DNA of 64,000 bases from Paenibacillus sp. Soil750 (GTDB lineage: Bacteria > Bacillota > Bacilli > Paenibacillales > NBRC-103111). The stretch lies in contig NZ_LMSD01000012.1 in assembly GCF_001428045.1 (NCBI RefSeq), forward strand, positions 496,101-560,100, read 5' to 3'. Both the position numbers and the translations under genes were made by a program. Shown piece after piece: positions 26,665 through 34,613 of the stretch (the stretch's first letter is position 1; every line of letters begins with the position of its first letter). The notes below the pieces were generated by a model. The model was given only the letters and a program-made list of their open reading frames with translations, searched no databases and was not told the DNA's origin.

Positions 26665-27867
26665 TCAAGTCTTCGCCTTCGCCCCTTTTTTTACTAAAAG
26701 GAAGTAAGACAACATCGCTGCGGCACTCGTAGTCAATATAATGACCCCCAGCGGAACCGCCGTGTGTTCCCCAGCAATCCCGACTAGCGGGGAAACGACT
26801 GCTCCGAGCAAAAAGGGAATGACACCCATCAACGCAGCCGCGCTGCCTGCCATATGTCCCTGACTTTCCATCGCAAGCGGAAATGCTGCCGTGGAAGTAA
26901 TCCCGATGGACGCTACAAAGAAAACGAGTGGAATCACCAGTGCGTACAGCGGCCCGTGGAAAATACCCACTAGCAAGACGGCAATACTGGCTGCGCCAGC
27001 CATATATAGTCCGAACAACAGGAAGAACTGCTCCGACACACGGTGAGCCATCCGACCGACCAACTGAGAACCAATAATCAAGGTGATCCCATTGGATCCA
27101 AATAACAATGCAAATACCGTAGGGGAAACCCCATAAATATTTTGATAAATAAATGGTGTACCCGAAACGTAAGCGAATACCCCTGCGATCATGACCCCCT
27201 GCGCGAGCATATACCCCGTAAATGAGCGGTCACGCAAAAGCGATCCATAGTTACGCAGTTGCTGCGCAAAATTGCTAGGACTGCGGCGTTCGATGGGCAA
27301 CGTTTCTTTGAGACGCCATTTGGTCATGGCAAGGAGGAACATCCCCAGCAATGCCAATGCAACGAAGACGCCAACCCAGCTCGTTAATGATAGAACTCCG
27401 CTTCCGGCCACTGGCGCCACGAGTGGGCCCAAGTTTCCAACAAGTAAGAGCAGCGAGAAAAATTTCGTGAGTTCATGGCCGCTAAACATGTCACGTGCAA
27501 TTGCCCGGGAAATGACAATACCCGCTGACGCAACAAACCCCTGCACGAGTCGTGCAAAGATCAGCAGCCATATACTCGGCGCGATCGCGCAAGCTATAGA
27601 TGCCACAACATAGAGAGCCATAGAAATAAGAAGCGGTTTGCGCCTACCGTAAACGTCACTGAGCGACCCCATAACCACTTGCCCGACACCAAGTCCAAGT
27701 AAACAGGCGGTCAAGCTGAGCTGTACGAGTGATGCAGTTGTACCGAATTTTTCCACAATCTGTGGAAAGGCCGGTAAGTACATATCGATAGTAAAAGGTC
27801 CGAGTGTCGAAAATAAACCTAGCAGCAGCGCTAGTCGAACGGCATGCTGATTGTTCTTGTTTGTCAT
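26665..27867 (-). CDS. MFS exporter, Bcr/CflA drug-resistance family
   Basis: 400 residues with 12 predicted membrane helices. The ATG at 27867, 11 bases after AGGAG, gives the usual N-terminus (LGLFSTLGPFTIDMYLPAFP) typical of Bcr/CflA; longer upstream starts add a non-family tail. The loop 2-3 motif GSLSDVYGRRKP (MFS motif A) is intact. The family exports small drugs such as bicyclomycin or chloramphenicol, or sugars and cysteine in a few cases, by proton antiport. It stands alone between terminators. Confidence 0.9.
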   Translation of the reverse strand: MTNKNNQHAVRLALLLGLFSTLGPFTIDMYLPAFPQIVEKFGTTASLVQLSLTACLLGLGVGQVVMGSLSDVYGRRKPLLISMALYVVASIACAIAPSIWLLIFARLVQGFVASAGIVISRAIARDMFSGHELTKFFSLLLLVGNLGPLVAPVAGSGVLSLTSWVGVFVALALLGMFLLAMTKWRLKETLPIERRSPSNFAQQLRNYGSLLRDRSFTGYMLAQGVMIAGVFAYVSGTPFIYQNIYGVSPTVFALLFGSNGITLIIGSQLVGRMAHRVSEQFFLLFGLYMAGAASIAVLLVGIFHGPLYALVIPLVFFVASIGITSTAAFPLAMESQGHMAGSAAALMGVIPFLLGAVVSPLVGIAGEHTAVPLGVIILTTSAAAMLSYFLLVKKGAKAKT

Positions 27868-27980
27868 ATTATGAGTTTCTCCTATACTCCCATTCCATAT
27901 CCGGAACTTTTCTCTGTATTTGGTTACACCATAACATAACTGTATAGTTTTTGACAACAGTTAATTGTGTGCATCGAAAT

Positions 27981-28032
27981 GAAAAAGCAGCCGATCCAGA
28001 AGTTTTCTGAATCAACTGCTTCTCGATTTTTC
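27981..28032 (-). terminator. Probable terminator after the Rieske/desaturase genes
   Basis: AAAAAGCAG pairs with CTGCTT, with an inner imperfect stem GATCCAGAA/TTCTGAATC. It is about 100 bases after the Rieske stop, so it is a less certain assignment. Confidence 0.45.
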
Positions 28033-28133
28033 ATGATAGAAGATTCCTCTCCTGTTTAACCTTTATTCGTATTTTATGCGGGGTAACCAACGACCTGCAC
28101 TTGATCATTCATCAGCTGCCTGCTTTTCCCCCT

Positions 28134-28457
28134 TCAGTCGATATGGATGAAAACTTTGTCTGCTTCAATCTTTACCGGGTATACTTTTAGATTGACGCAT
28201 ACTGGCTTACGCTTCGCTTCACCCGTCATATAGTCAAACCTGCCATTATGTTTAGGACATTCAATGGTGTTTCCCATGACAAGCCCATCAGCTAAATGAA
28301 ATCTCTCATGGGTGCAGAATCCATCCGTTGCATAATATTGGCTTTTATCTGAGCGATATATAGCAAACGTACGATCTTGATAATCGAAACGAATAACATC
28401 TTCTTCCTCAATAGCATCGACTTTACAAGCTTCAACCCAACCCTCGATATGATGCAT
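28134..28457 (-). CDS. Rieske [2Fe-2S] ferredoxin (MocE-like)
   Basis: 107 residues. The ATG at 28457 has GGAGG five bases upstream; a TTG twelve bases earlier overlaps that site and is rejected. A single Rieske domain is present with CTHERFHL (Cys-x-His) and CPKHNGRFD (Cys-x2-His), the four cluster ligands. Such small soluble Rieske proteins pass electrons to oxygenases. The gene follows a membrane desaturase gene by 49 bases on the same strand, so the two probably form one oxygenase system. Rhizobial MocE/MocD, from rhizopine breakdown, have this same pairing. No reductase gene is visible in the window. Confidence 0.88.
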   Translation of the reverse strand: MHHIEGWVEACKVDAIEEEDVIRFDYQDRTFAIYRSDKSQYYATDGFCTHERFHLADGLVMGNTIECPKHNGRFDYMTGEAKRKPVCVNLKVYPVKIEADKVFIHID

Positions 28458-28506
28458 ACCAGCCTCCAAGTAAGATAAGATTTATTTAAGTTATCATCAT
28501 TGCTTA

Positions 28507-29592
28507 TCATCCCGACTGGGATACCGATGAAAGATTTCGATCAGTTACCTTCCGATGCTGAGCAAATTCACGGCACCTGGGTACGACATAGGAGTGGTCT
28601 TTCCGCATCTTCCAGATCGCTGCCCACGTCTCGCGGACAGCAGCCGTGAAACTCGGAGCAGCAGCTGGGCAGTCCTGCTTGATCTCCTCGTGCAAAGCAG
28701 GCAAATTATAATACGGAACCAACGGAAACATATGATGTTCAATATGATAATTCATATTCGTGTACAGAAACCGAAGAATACGGTTTGTATAGAAAGTCCT
28801 CGCACAAAGCCTGTGATCGAGCGTATCTTCATATAGACCGACATGCTGCGTTGAGACCAACAAACCGTTCAGAAGAGCGCCATAGAACGCAGGCAGCCCA
28901 ACGAACATGAGTGGTAAAATGCTATCTAAATAAAAGCACAAAGAGATAATAACCGCATAAACAATAATAAATACACGTGCTTCCAAGAATAAATTCCGTT
29001 GCTCGTTGGTCGGGACCAATTCCTTCTCCTCGGCGCTTAGAAGTCCTATTGCATGTTTGAACAGGTAGGGCCAAGTATTGTAAATGAATGATTCTCGGAT
29101 AATATATCGAAGCACACGTTGCAATTTCGGAGGACGCGGTTCCATTATTTCCGGATCGCTGCCCACGATGATCGTATCCGTATGGTGGCGGGCATGCGTC
29201 CAGCGAAAGTTCGTCGCTTGAATCAAGATCAGAAACGAAGTGAATTGATACAAGGCTTCGTTCATCCACGCCGTTCGAAACATTGTGCCATGGCTGGATT
29301 CATGCCATTTGGATACGGCAGGTACCGTGTAGACAGTTCCATATACGATAAAAGCGGGTAAAGCCCACCATGATCCCCACGACAGATAAGCTACATAGCC
29401 CAGAACGACTGTTAAGGCGATCCAGAGCAAGGTGTCACGAATTGCCGGCCCGTTCTTGCGTATCATGAGCTCTTTCATACGCTTTCGGGGAACGGGGCAT
29501 TGATACCATTCTCCTGAAACAAGCCCTTTCTCGATCGCTTTTTGCCGTTCTGGTCCAAGAATACTATAGTCCCGCTGTATGGTGTTCCCCAT
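28507..29592 (-). CDS. Membrane fatty-acid-desaturase-family oxygenase (MocD-like)
   Basis: 361 residues with four or more membrane helices and the three histidine boxes of the di-iron membrane desaturase/hydroxylase family: HESSHG (near residue 97), HARHHTD (near 133) and HIEHHMF (near 284). ATG at 29592 after GGAGAG. Family members insert oxygen or a double bond, using electrons from a ferredoxin or Rieske protein; the next gene encodes one. MocD-type members are thought to act on an O-methyl inositol derivative rather than on lipid. A divergent AraC-type regulator suggests induction by a small substrate. A true lipid desaturase remains possible. Confidence 0.87.
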   Translation of the reverse strand: MGNTIQRDYSILGPERQKAIEKGLVSGEWYQCPVPRKRMKELMIRKNGPAIRDTLLWIALTVVLGYVAYLSWGSWWALPAFIVYGTVYTVPAVSKWHESSHGTMFRTAWMNEALYQFTSFLILIQATNFRWTHARHHTDTIIVGSDPEIMEPRPPKLQRVLRYIIRESFIYNTWPYLFKHAIGLLSAEEKELVPTNEQRNLFLEARVFIIVYAVIISLCFYLDSILPLMFVGLPAFYGALLNGLLVSTQHVGLYEDTLDHRLCARTFYTNRILRFLYTNMNYHIEHHMFPLVPYYNLPALHEEIKQDCPAAAPSFTAAVRETWAAIWKMRKDHSYVVPRCREFAQHRKVTDRNLSSVSQSG

Positions 29593-29736
29593 ATGATCTC
29601 TCCTCGTCAGTCTGTATTTTCTTCAGTTCTGAATATGCTAAGCGTACCAGATCAGATAGTACTTGACTTCCCAGAACTTATTAAATAGGATCAGACACAT
29701 AAGAGTAATGCGAACGCATGGAAGGAAGAGCTATAA

Positions 29737-30633
29737 ATGACTATGATGCACTCATCTAGTTCGATGCGATGGGTTTTCCCTCCGCATGAAGATAATCCTG
29801 AGAGATTTGAAAGCGCGACCACCATCCGACTCGTTCCGGAATTGTTCGTCGTAGGATATCAAAAATATGCAGAAGCGTATCCCATCCCCCTTCATTGTCA
29901 TCATCACGCATATGAATTTGTCTATTTACATAGCGGAAGTGCAACATGGGAGCTCGACGGTATCCCTTATCCGATGAGTGCTGGGCAATGGTTTTACACC
30001 CGTCCAGGAGAACTTCATAAAGCTCGGTTTAATCATTTGGAGCCTAGTCGGATCTGGTGGATGATTGTACAGGATCCAGAGGGCACCCCGAACTGGTTCC
30101 GCTTGGAAGGCTTTGATCGTGAGTTGGCCGGTTCTCGCTTACAGCAACTTCCACGGGTATTTCGCGCAGGTCATCGCGTGCACGAACAATTCATACGCTT
30201 GAAGGCGACATTAGAAACAGAGGGCCCTGATCAAGCTTTTTTTGCCCGACATCAGGTTCTAGACATCATCATGGGACTTCTGCAGCCTACTTCTTCCAAG
30301 TCAATAGAGCCCGGAGTCAAGGATGCGGTGATCCGCTCCGTCCATCAAATAACGCAAGCGCCTAATACGCGATATTCTGTTGCGGAGCTTGCCCGTGCAG
30401 CTCAGATGAGCGAGTCTCATTTCTATAAAGTGTTTCACAACATATACGGACAGTCTCCTGCTGCTTATATGGAACGCATAAGAATGGAGCGCGCTTGCTC
30501 CCTTCTGCAAACGAGCGTTTCCATTACGGAAATTGCCTTTGAGCTAGGGTTTAAGACCAGTCAACACTTCACGACCGTATTTCGCAAACATATCGGCAGT
30601 TCTCCAAGTGAGTGGCGCTCAAATCCTTTTTAG
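29737..30633 (+). CDS. AraC-family regulator, divergent from the desaturase/Rieske genes
   Basis: 298 residues, ATG at 29737 six bases after GGAAGAG. An N-terminal cupin domain (about 25-150; HCHHHAYEFVYLHSG and WFYTRPGELHKARF) is followed by AraC helix-turn-helix units (VAELARAAQMSESHFYKVFH and ITEIAFELGFKTSQHFTTVF). It is one of the few plus-strand genes. The 144-base gap to the desaturase start is a divergent promoter region. The regulator probably controls the oxygenase pair and itself. Confidence 0.9.
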   Translation: MTMMHSSSSMRWVFPPHEDNPERFESATTIRLVPELFVVGYQKYAEAYPIPLHCHHHAYEFVYLHSGSATWELDGIPYPMSAGQWFYTRPGELHKARFNHLEPSRIWWMIVQDPEGTPNWFRLEGFDRELAGSRLQQLPRVFRAGHRVHEQFIRLKATLETEGPDQAFFARHQVLDIIMGLLQPTSSKSIEPGVKDAVIRSVHQITQAPNTRYSVAELARAAQMSESHFYKVFHNIYGQSPAAYMERIRMERACSLLQTSVSITEIAFELGFKTSQHFTTVFRKHIGSSPSEWRSNPF

Positions 30634-30647
30634 TCTGATAAAATAAA

Positions 30648-30693
30648 AAAAGACTGCATTCACCCAAGGAGGAATAGGTGCTTGTAGTCTTTT
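30648..30693. terminator. Bidirectional terminator between AraC and spore-protein genes
   Basis: AAAAGACT pairs with AGTCTTTT, extended by CACC/GGTG inside. Both outer flanks give T-runs on the respective strands, and the two flanking genes converge here. Confidence 0.8.
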
Positions 30694-30718
30694 GTGTTTA
30701 CTTACAAATACGATCAAC

Positions 30719-30931
30719 TTAGCGTCTGAAGCTTCCTGCCGAACCAGAAAGTTGTTGTTCTGCGATTTGCACTAAGCGCTTCGTAATGTTGCCACCAATA
30801 GAGCCAGCATCGCGTGATGCAAGGTTGCCATTGTATGCTTGAAGCTGAATCCCTAACTCTTGTGCCACCTCATACTTCAGTTGATCCATTGCTGCTTTTG
30901 CTTGTGGAACTGCCAATGTGTTGTTAGCCAT
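30719..30931 (-). CDS. Alpha/beta-type small acid-soluble spore protein
   Basis: 70 residues. It shows the SASP pattern: VPQAKAAMDQLKYEVAQELG followed by the conserved SIGGNITKRLVQIAEQQL. EVAQELG sits where the germination protease normally cuts. These proteins coat and protect DNA in the dormant spore. The promoter fits the forespore sigma factor (see 30965-30993). It is a housekeeping sporulation gene lying between carbohydrate loci and shows the host is an endospore former. Confidence 0.96.
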   Translation of the reverse strand: MANNTLAVPQAKAAMDQLKYEVAQELGIQLQAYNGNLASRDAGSIGGNITKRLVQIAEQQLSGSAGSFRR

Positions 30932-30964
30932 AATTGTTATTCACTCCTTTTCTTGGTGTGATAT

Positions 30965-30993
30965 TATCATGTGGAGTTTGAAAAATATTATAC
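30965..30993 (-). promoter_or_regulatory. Sigma-G-type promoter of the spore protein gene
   Basis: On the minus strand GTATA (30989-30993), 17 bases, then CATGATA (30965-30971). These match the sigma-G consensus GHATR and CATNHTA. It lies 34 bases before the start codon. Confidence 0.75.
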
Positions 30994-31038
30994 ATGTGCT
31001 ATAAAATTTTTTTTGTTCTTTTCATCTGAGACGCTCTC

Positions 31039-31743
31039 TTATATTTGAATCCCCTTATATTCCAATGTTTCACGCAGAGCATGAGCCATAATGTCGTAGC
31101 CAAGGACATGAGGGTGAAGCCCATCGTCTGCAAGCTCCTCGCGCAATTGGATGCCATCTTCTGTGACCATCCGCGAATGGTAATCGACAAAAATAGCCCC
31201 TTGTTCGTTCGCTATTCTTTGAAGTTGCTCGTTTACACTGCGTATTGTCGTGTTTCGTATCCTATTGTTTCCCGATTGCGGCAAATTCGTTGGGAGAATG
31301 GAACAGATCACCGGCTTAATTTCGTGGTCTTTCGCTTTCTTAACCATTCCCTGTATATCATTTACTAGCCCAGTCGTAATTTGTTCCGCTGTCTTCCTTT
31401 GCTCCGTTGTAGCGCCATCCAGCGCCCAAAAATTATTCACACCAATTTTGATCACCACATGCTTTGGCTTCAATTGGATCACATCAGCATCAAATCGTCT
31501 GAGCACATGGTTGCTAATGTCTCCACCAATTCCTCGATTTACAATAAAACGACTGCCGCGGCCAAAATAGGCATTCAACTCCCACATATGCGTAATCGAA
31601 TCGCCAATAAATACAAAATCAACAGGTACTTCGTGCGCAATTATAACCTCATTGCCAAAATCAAATTCTCCTCTGCGGCTATCTGCTGCAGCAGCTGTAC
31701 CAAAGTACCCCGGTTTCACTGTTTCTACACGCTTAGTCGTCAT
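31039..31743 (-). CDS. Cytoplasmic SGNH/GDSL-family carbohydrate esterase
   Basis: 234 residues with no signal peptide. SGNH blocks are visible: FIGDSITHMW (nucleophile Ser), NRGIGGDIS (Gly), IKIGVNNFW (Asn) and DGLHPHVLGY (Asp and His). ATG at 31743 starts 3 bases after the GH88 stop, and its ribosome site GGGAGG lies inside the GH88 end, so the two are translationally coupled. The family includes deacetylases acting on acetylated xylan, rhamnogalacturonan and other oligosaccharides. Pairing with GH88 suggests removal of acetyl groups from imported acidic oligosaccharides, such as the acetylated mannose of xanthan; that is inference. Confidence 0.88.
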   Translation of the reverse strand: MTTKRVETVKPGYFGTAAAADSRRGEFDFGNEVIIAHEVPVDFVFIGDSITHMWELNAYFGRGSRFIVNRGIGGDISNHVLRRFDADVIQLKPKHVVIKIGVNNFWALDGATTEQRKTAEQITTGLVNDIQGMVKKAKDHEIKPVICSILPTNLPQSGNNRIRNTTIRSVNEQLQRIANEQGAIFVDYHSRMVTEDGIQLREELADDGLHPHVLGYDIMAHALRETLEYKGIQI

Positions 31744-31746
31744 TTC

Positions 31747-32865
31747 TTATTTCCTCCCATTATTCTTAAGCTTCCTCAACGCTTCGACATAATAATAATC
31801 ACCAAAAATAAGTGGTGTATCTACATAAATATCTTCAGCGAAATAGCCGGTCGCATGTAACAACAGCCCTTCATCATCCGATTCACGAGCTGTGTAGTTT
31901 TCATACAACGAACGCAGAATGCTCTCCGCCGATCGTTTATATTCCCTTCCATCCGCTTCTGGTAACAACGATGCGAGTTCCAACAGTCCTGAAGCAGCTA
32001 TGGCTGCTGCCGAGGAATCTCTTGGCATACCCTCATCTTCAGCAGGCAATCGGAAATCCCAATAGGGTACAAAGTCCGCTGGCAAATGATCCAGAAAAAA
32101 ACGTGCCACTTTTTTGGCTGCAAGTAGGTAAGTCACCTTGCCCGTATATGCAAAGCTAAGAGCAAACCCATACAATGCCCATGCTGCTCCTCTTGACCAG
32201 GCCGAATCCGCGGCATACCCTTGTCCAGCAATCGCCGTTATTCGCTCCCCTGTTTCCGGATCGAAGCACACGATATGGTGAACAGATCCATCTGCAAGGA
32301 CAAACTCCCGAAGCACAGTATCCGCATGAATTTCAGCAATAAGACGATACCGAGGATCTGCGATTTCTCGCGAAGCCCAATAGAGGAGTGGCAGATTCAT
32401 CATACAGTCGATAATAGCCCAGCCACTGTGATCCTCCCCGCCCCAATTCGGCCACGCACGGATAAACCCACCAGCTGGATTAAATCTTCCGGCTAACAGA
32501 CTGGCAGCCATGAGCCCGTGGCGCTTGGCTTCCTCATCTTGCAAGAGTTTATATTGATTGATGCTGCTTAAACCAAACATAAATCCAACATCATGATGCA
32601 AGGAATCAAATTCCCATAGCGACTGACTGATTTCTCGCTCGCATTGTACAGCCAAATCCTTTAATCGTTCATTTTGTGTTTCTTGATAAACCAACCAAAG
32701 CAATCCTGGCCAAAATCCCGAAACCCAATCATGGGCAGGGCTCTTCGTGTAACGTCCATCTCTTGAGCCATTCGGAAATGATGCTCCAATCGAATAGCTG
32801 GTTCTATCGATTTTTGTGACCACCTGCTGCCATGCTTCTTCTATCCAATTCGCCTTATTATTCAT
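31747..32865 (-). CDS. GH88 unsaturated glucuronyl hydrolase
   Basis: 372 residues, cytoplasmic. The ATG at 32865 is six bases after AAGGAAGG. The (alpha/alpha)6 barrel has the GH88 pattern WVSGFWPGLLWL, the catalytic Asp92 in HHDVGFM and Asp153 in IIDCMMNLP. The 61-residue spacing equals that of Asp88 and Asp149 in the characterised Bacillus sp. GL1 enzyme. Such enzymes remove the unsaturated uronic acid left at the non-reducing end by polysaccharide lyases, by hydrating the double bond. The promoter carries the 27-base box shared with the importer operon. It forms a pair with the esterase that follows. Confidence 0.92.
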   Translation of the reverse strand: MNNKANWIEEAWQQVVTKIDRTSYSIGASFPNGSRDGRYTKSPAHDWVSGFWPGLLWLVYQETQNERLKDLAVQCEREISQSLWEFDSLHHDVGFMFGLSSINQYKLLQDEEAKRHGLMAASLLAGRFNPAGGFIRAWPNWGGEDHSGWAIIDCMMNLPLLYWASREIADPRYRLIAEIHADTVLREFVLADGSVHHIVCFDPETGERITAIAGQGYAADSAWSRGAAWALYGFALSFAYTGKVTYLLAAKKVARFFLDHLPADFVPYWDFRLPAEDEGMPRDSSAAAIAASGLLELASLLPEADGREYKRSAESILRSLYENYTARESDDEGLLLHATGYFAEDIYVDTPLIFGDYYYVEALRKLKNNGRK

Positions 32866-32900
32866 CCGATACCTTCCTTCTGCCAACTTCTACATCATTC

Positions 32901-32966
32901 ATTATGGCATCCGAAAAAAGAGAATAACATGATTGAAATTAAAGATCATGAACATTCATTAATCAT
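32901..32966 (-). promoter_or_regulatory. GH88-esterase promoter with 27-base regulatory box (copy A)
   Basis: The box lies at 32940-32966, with plus-strand consensus TAAAGAWY then ATGAACWTTSATTARYCAT, overlapping at ATG. Its promoter-side end is 75 bases from the GH88 ATG and 34 bases from a CATAAT -10 (32901-32906). No good -35 is present, so activator dependence is likely. Confidence 0.7.
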
Positions 32967-32982
32967 GTTTGACCAACTTTTA

Positions 32983-34605
32983 TTATTGCTTTCGATAGAT
33001 CTCAGGTGTAACTCCGTAATATTGTTTGAAGCGCCTAATAAAATGCTGCGGGCTCTGGTAACCGATTTTTTCTGTAATTTCATAGATCTTGCAAGATGTA
33101 TTTTCCAACAAATTCTTAGCTTCTTCCATACGTACTCGAAGAATATATTCGCTCAGATTCATACCTGTTATCTCTTTATATATTTTCGATAAATAAACAG
33201 CATGCAAATAAACCGCATCACTGATGGTTTGCAGGGTGACATCCTTCCCCAAGTTTTGCTGGATGTAGTGGTGAATTTTGTTAACCAGTTGCTGGTGATT
33301 CTCATCATTCATTAAAGGCACACCATCCATCAGTGCCTCCATGATAATACCGCTCCATGTTTTTAATTGCTTGGCAGAATGAATCACATGGCTTTCTGAA
33401 TGCGATGAAGTGCCTATTATATCTTCTAAGACGATCCCTTTTTTGTGTGCCAGATAAGTGAAGCAGCTTAATAAATGTAAATAGGCCTCTCGGATATGCG
33501 CTTGCGAGTCCGACTGACTTTGTTCAAGTTCATGAAATATCGCTATGAATTTCTCATTAATTTTTTCCATATTGCCCATATCCATGAGTTGAATCAACAT
33601 TGGTACTTGATATAGCGTGCTCAATGGCGCCAATTTTCGATTTTGAATGATATCCTGCTCCAAAACAAAAATTCCTTGTCGCTCTGCCGATTTCATGACT
33701 GTTGACCGTACAGACAAGAAGACGGAATGAATGTCTTTTGGAAATTGTGCTTGATTCGAAATGAAAATAGAAATGTTTCCTTTTAAATAGTGATCAACTT
33801 GTTCTACCAACCGATTGGCCAAGGAAATTAACAAATCTTGGTGAGACGGATGCCATGTATCTGTCTCAGAATTTTCTGTGGTTTTGGGCAGGAGTAATAA
33901 GGGGAGATTGGCTTGGGTAGCTTTACTTGACCACAAATGAAAGTGAGGTGACAACAGTTCCTCTGCCATATTCCTTATGGCATATTCAAATAGTTTCATA
34001 TCGGAAGCATTGTAGGATTCGTAAAAATAGGGATCAAATTTAATGACGACTATTTTAATAACATCTCCATAAGTCATAGGGATTTGGTACATATTGAGCT
34101 TTTCCGACAGTTGACTGTTCCCGATATTTGCGCCTTGTAAAATTTCAAACAGCAAATTCTCTTTCAACAATGGTAAATTCTGATGAAGGAGTGACGTTGC
34201 TTGCTCGTAAATTTGATGCTGCTGTAAATCATTTTGACGTTTAATGATTATTTTTTTTACCGAATCTAGTAACATTTCATCACGGACTGGCTTGATAAAA
34301 TAATCAACGGCATGCAGTTCGATCGCTTTTTTGGCATATTCAAATTCCGCATACCCTGTGAGCAAGATGCAATCTATCTTCTTATTACGCTGATTGATGA
34401 ACTGGATGAGCTCAAGTCCTGTGATGCCAGGCATACGAATGTCGGCTATCATAATGTCAATCGGGTGATCTTCTATGAGGGCTAGAGCGCTTTGCCCCCC
34501 ATAAGCCTTGTGAACAGTGGTGATGCCTATTTCATTCCAGGGTAACGTGGCAGCTAGCGTATCCACCTGATGTTTATGATCATCAACGATCAATAAAGAA
34601 AACAT
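32983..34605 (-). CDS. YesN-type response regulator with AraC domain
   Basis: 540 residues, the usual length for long YesN regulators. The chosen start is ATG 34605, whose ribosome site lies in the kinase end. The receiver domain (about 1-120) has IVDDHKHQ, the phospho-acceptor Asp in IMIADIRMPG and Lys in FIKPVRDE. A long middle domain (about 150-410) is followed by AraC helix-turn-helix units (LQTISDAVYLHAVYLSKIY and the final YGVTPEIYRK). It is encoded between its kinase and the GH88 gene. It is the best candidate to bind the 27-base box found at both operon heads. Confidence 0.92.
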   Translation of the reverse strand: MFSLLIVDDHKHQVDTLAATLPWNEIGITTVHKAYGGQSALALIEDHPIDIMIADIRMPGITGLELIQFINQRNKKIDCILLTGYAEFEYAKKAIELHAVDYFIKPVRDEMLLDSVKKIIIKRQNDLQQHQIYEQATSLLHQNLPLLKENLLFEILQGANIGNSQLSEKLNMYQIPMTYGDVIKIVVIKFDPYFYESYNASDMKLFEYAIRNMAEELLSPHFHLWSSKATQANLPLLLLPKTTENSETDTWHPSHQDLLISLANRLVEQVDHYLKGNISIFISNQAQFPKDIHSVFLSVRSTVMKSAERQGIFVLEQDIIQNRKLAPLSTLYQVPMLIQLMDMGNMEKINEKFIAIFHELEQSQSDSQAHIREAYLHLLSCFTYLAHKKGIVLEDIIGTSSHSESHVIHSAKQLKTWSGIIMEALMDGVPLMNDENHQQLVNKIHHYIQQNLGKDVTLQTISDAVYLHAVYLSKIYKEITGMNLSEYILRVRMEEAKNLLENTSCKIYEITEKIGYQSPQHFIRRFKQYYGVTPEIYRKQ

Positions 34606-34613
34606 GCAATCAC

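Noticed and set aside
31747..32865. GH105 unsaturated rhamnogalacturonyl hydrolase instead of GH88.
   Set aside because: The two catalytic Asp and their 61-residue spacing match the GH88 glucuronyl hydrolase, and the sequence patterns around them are GH88-like.
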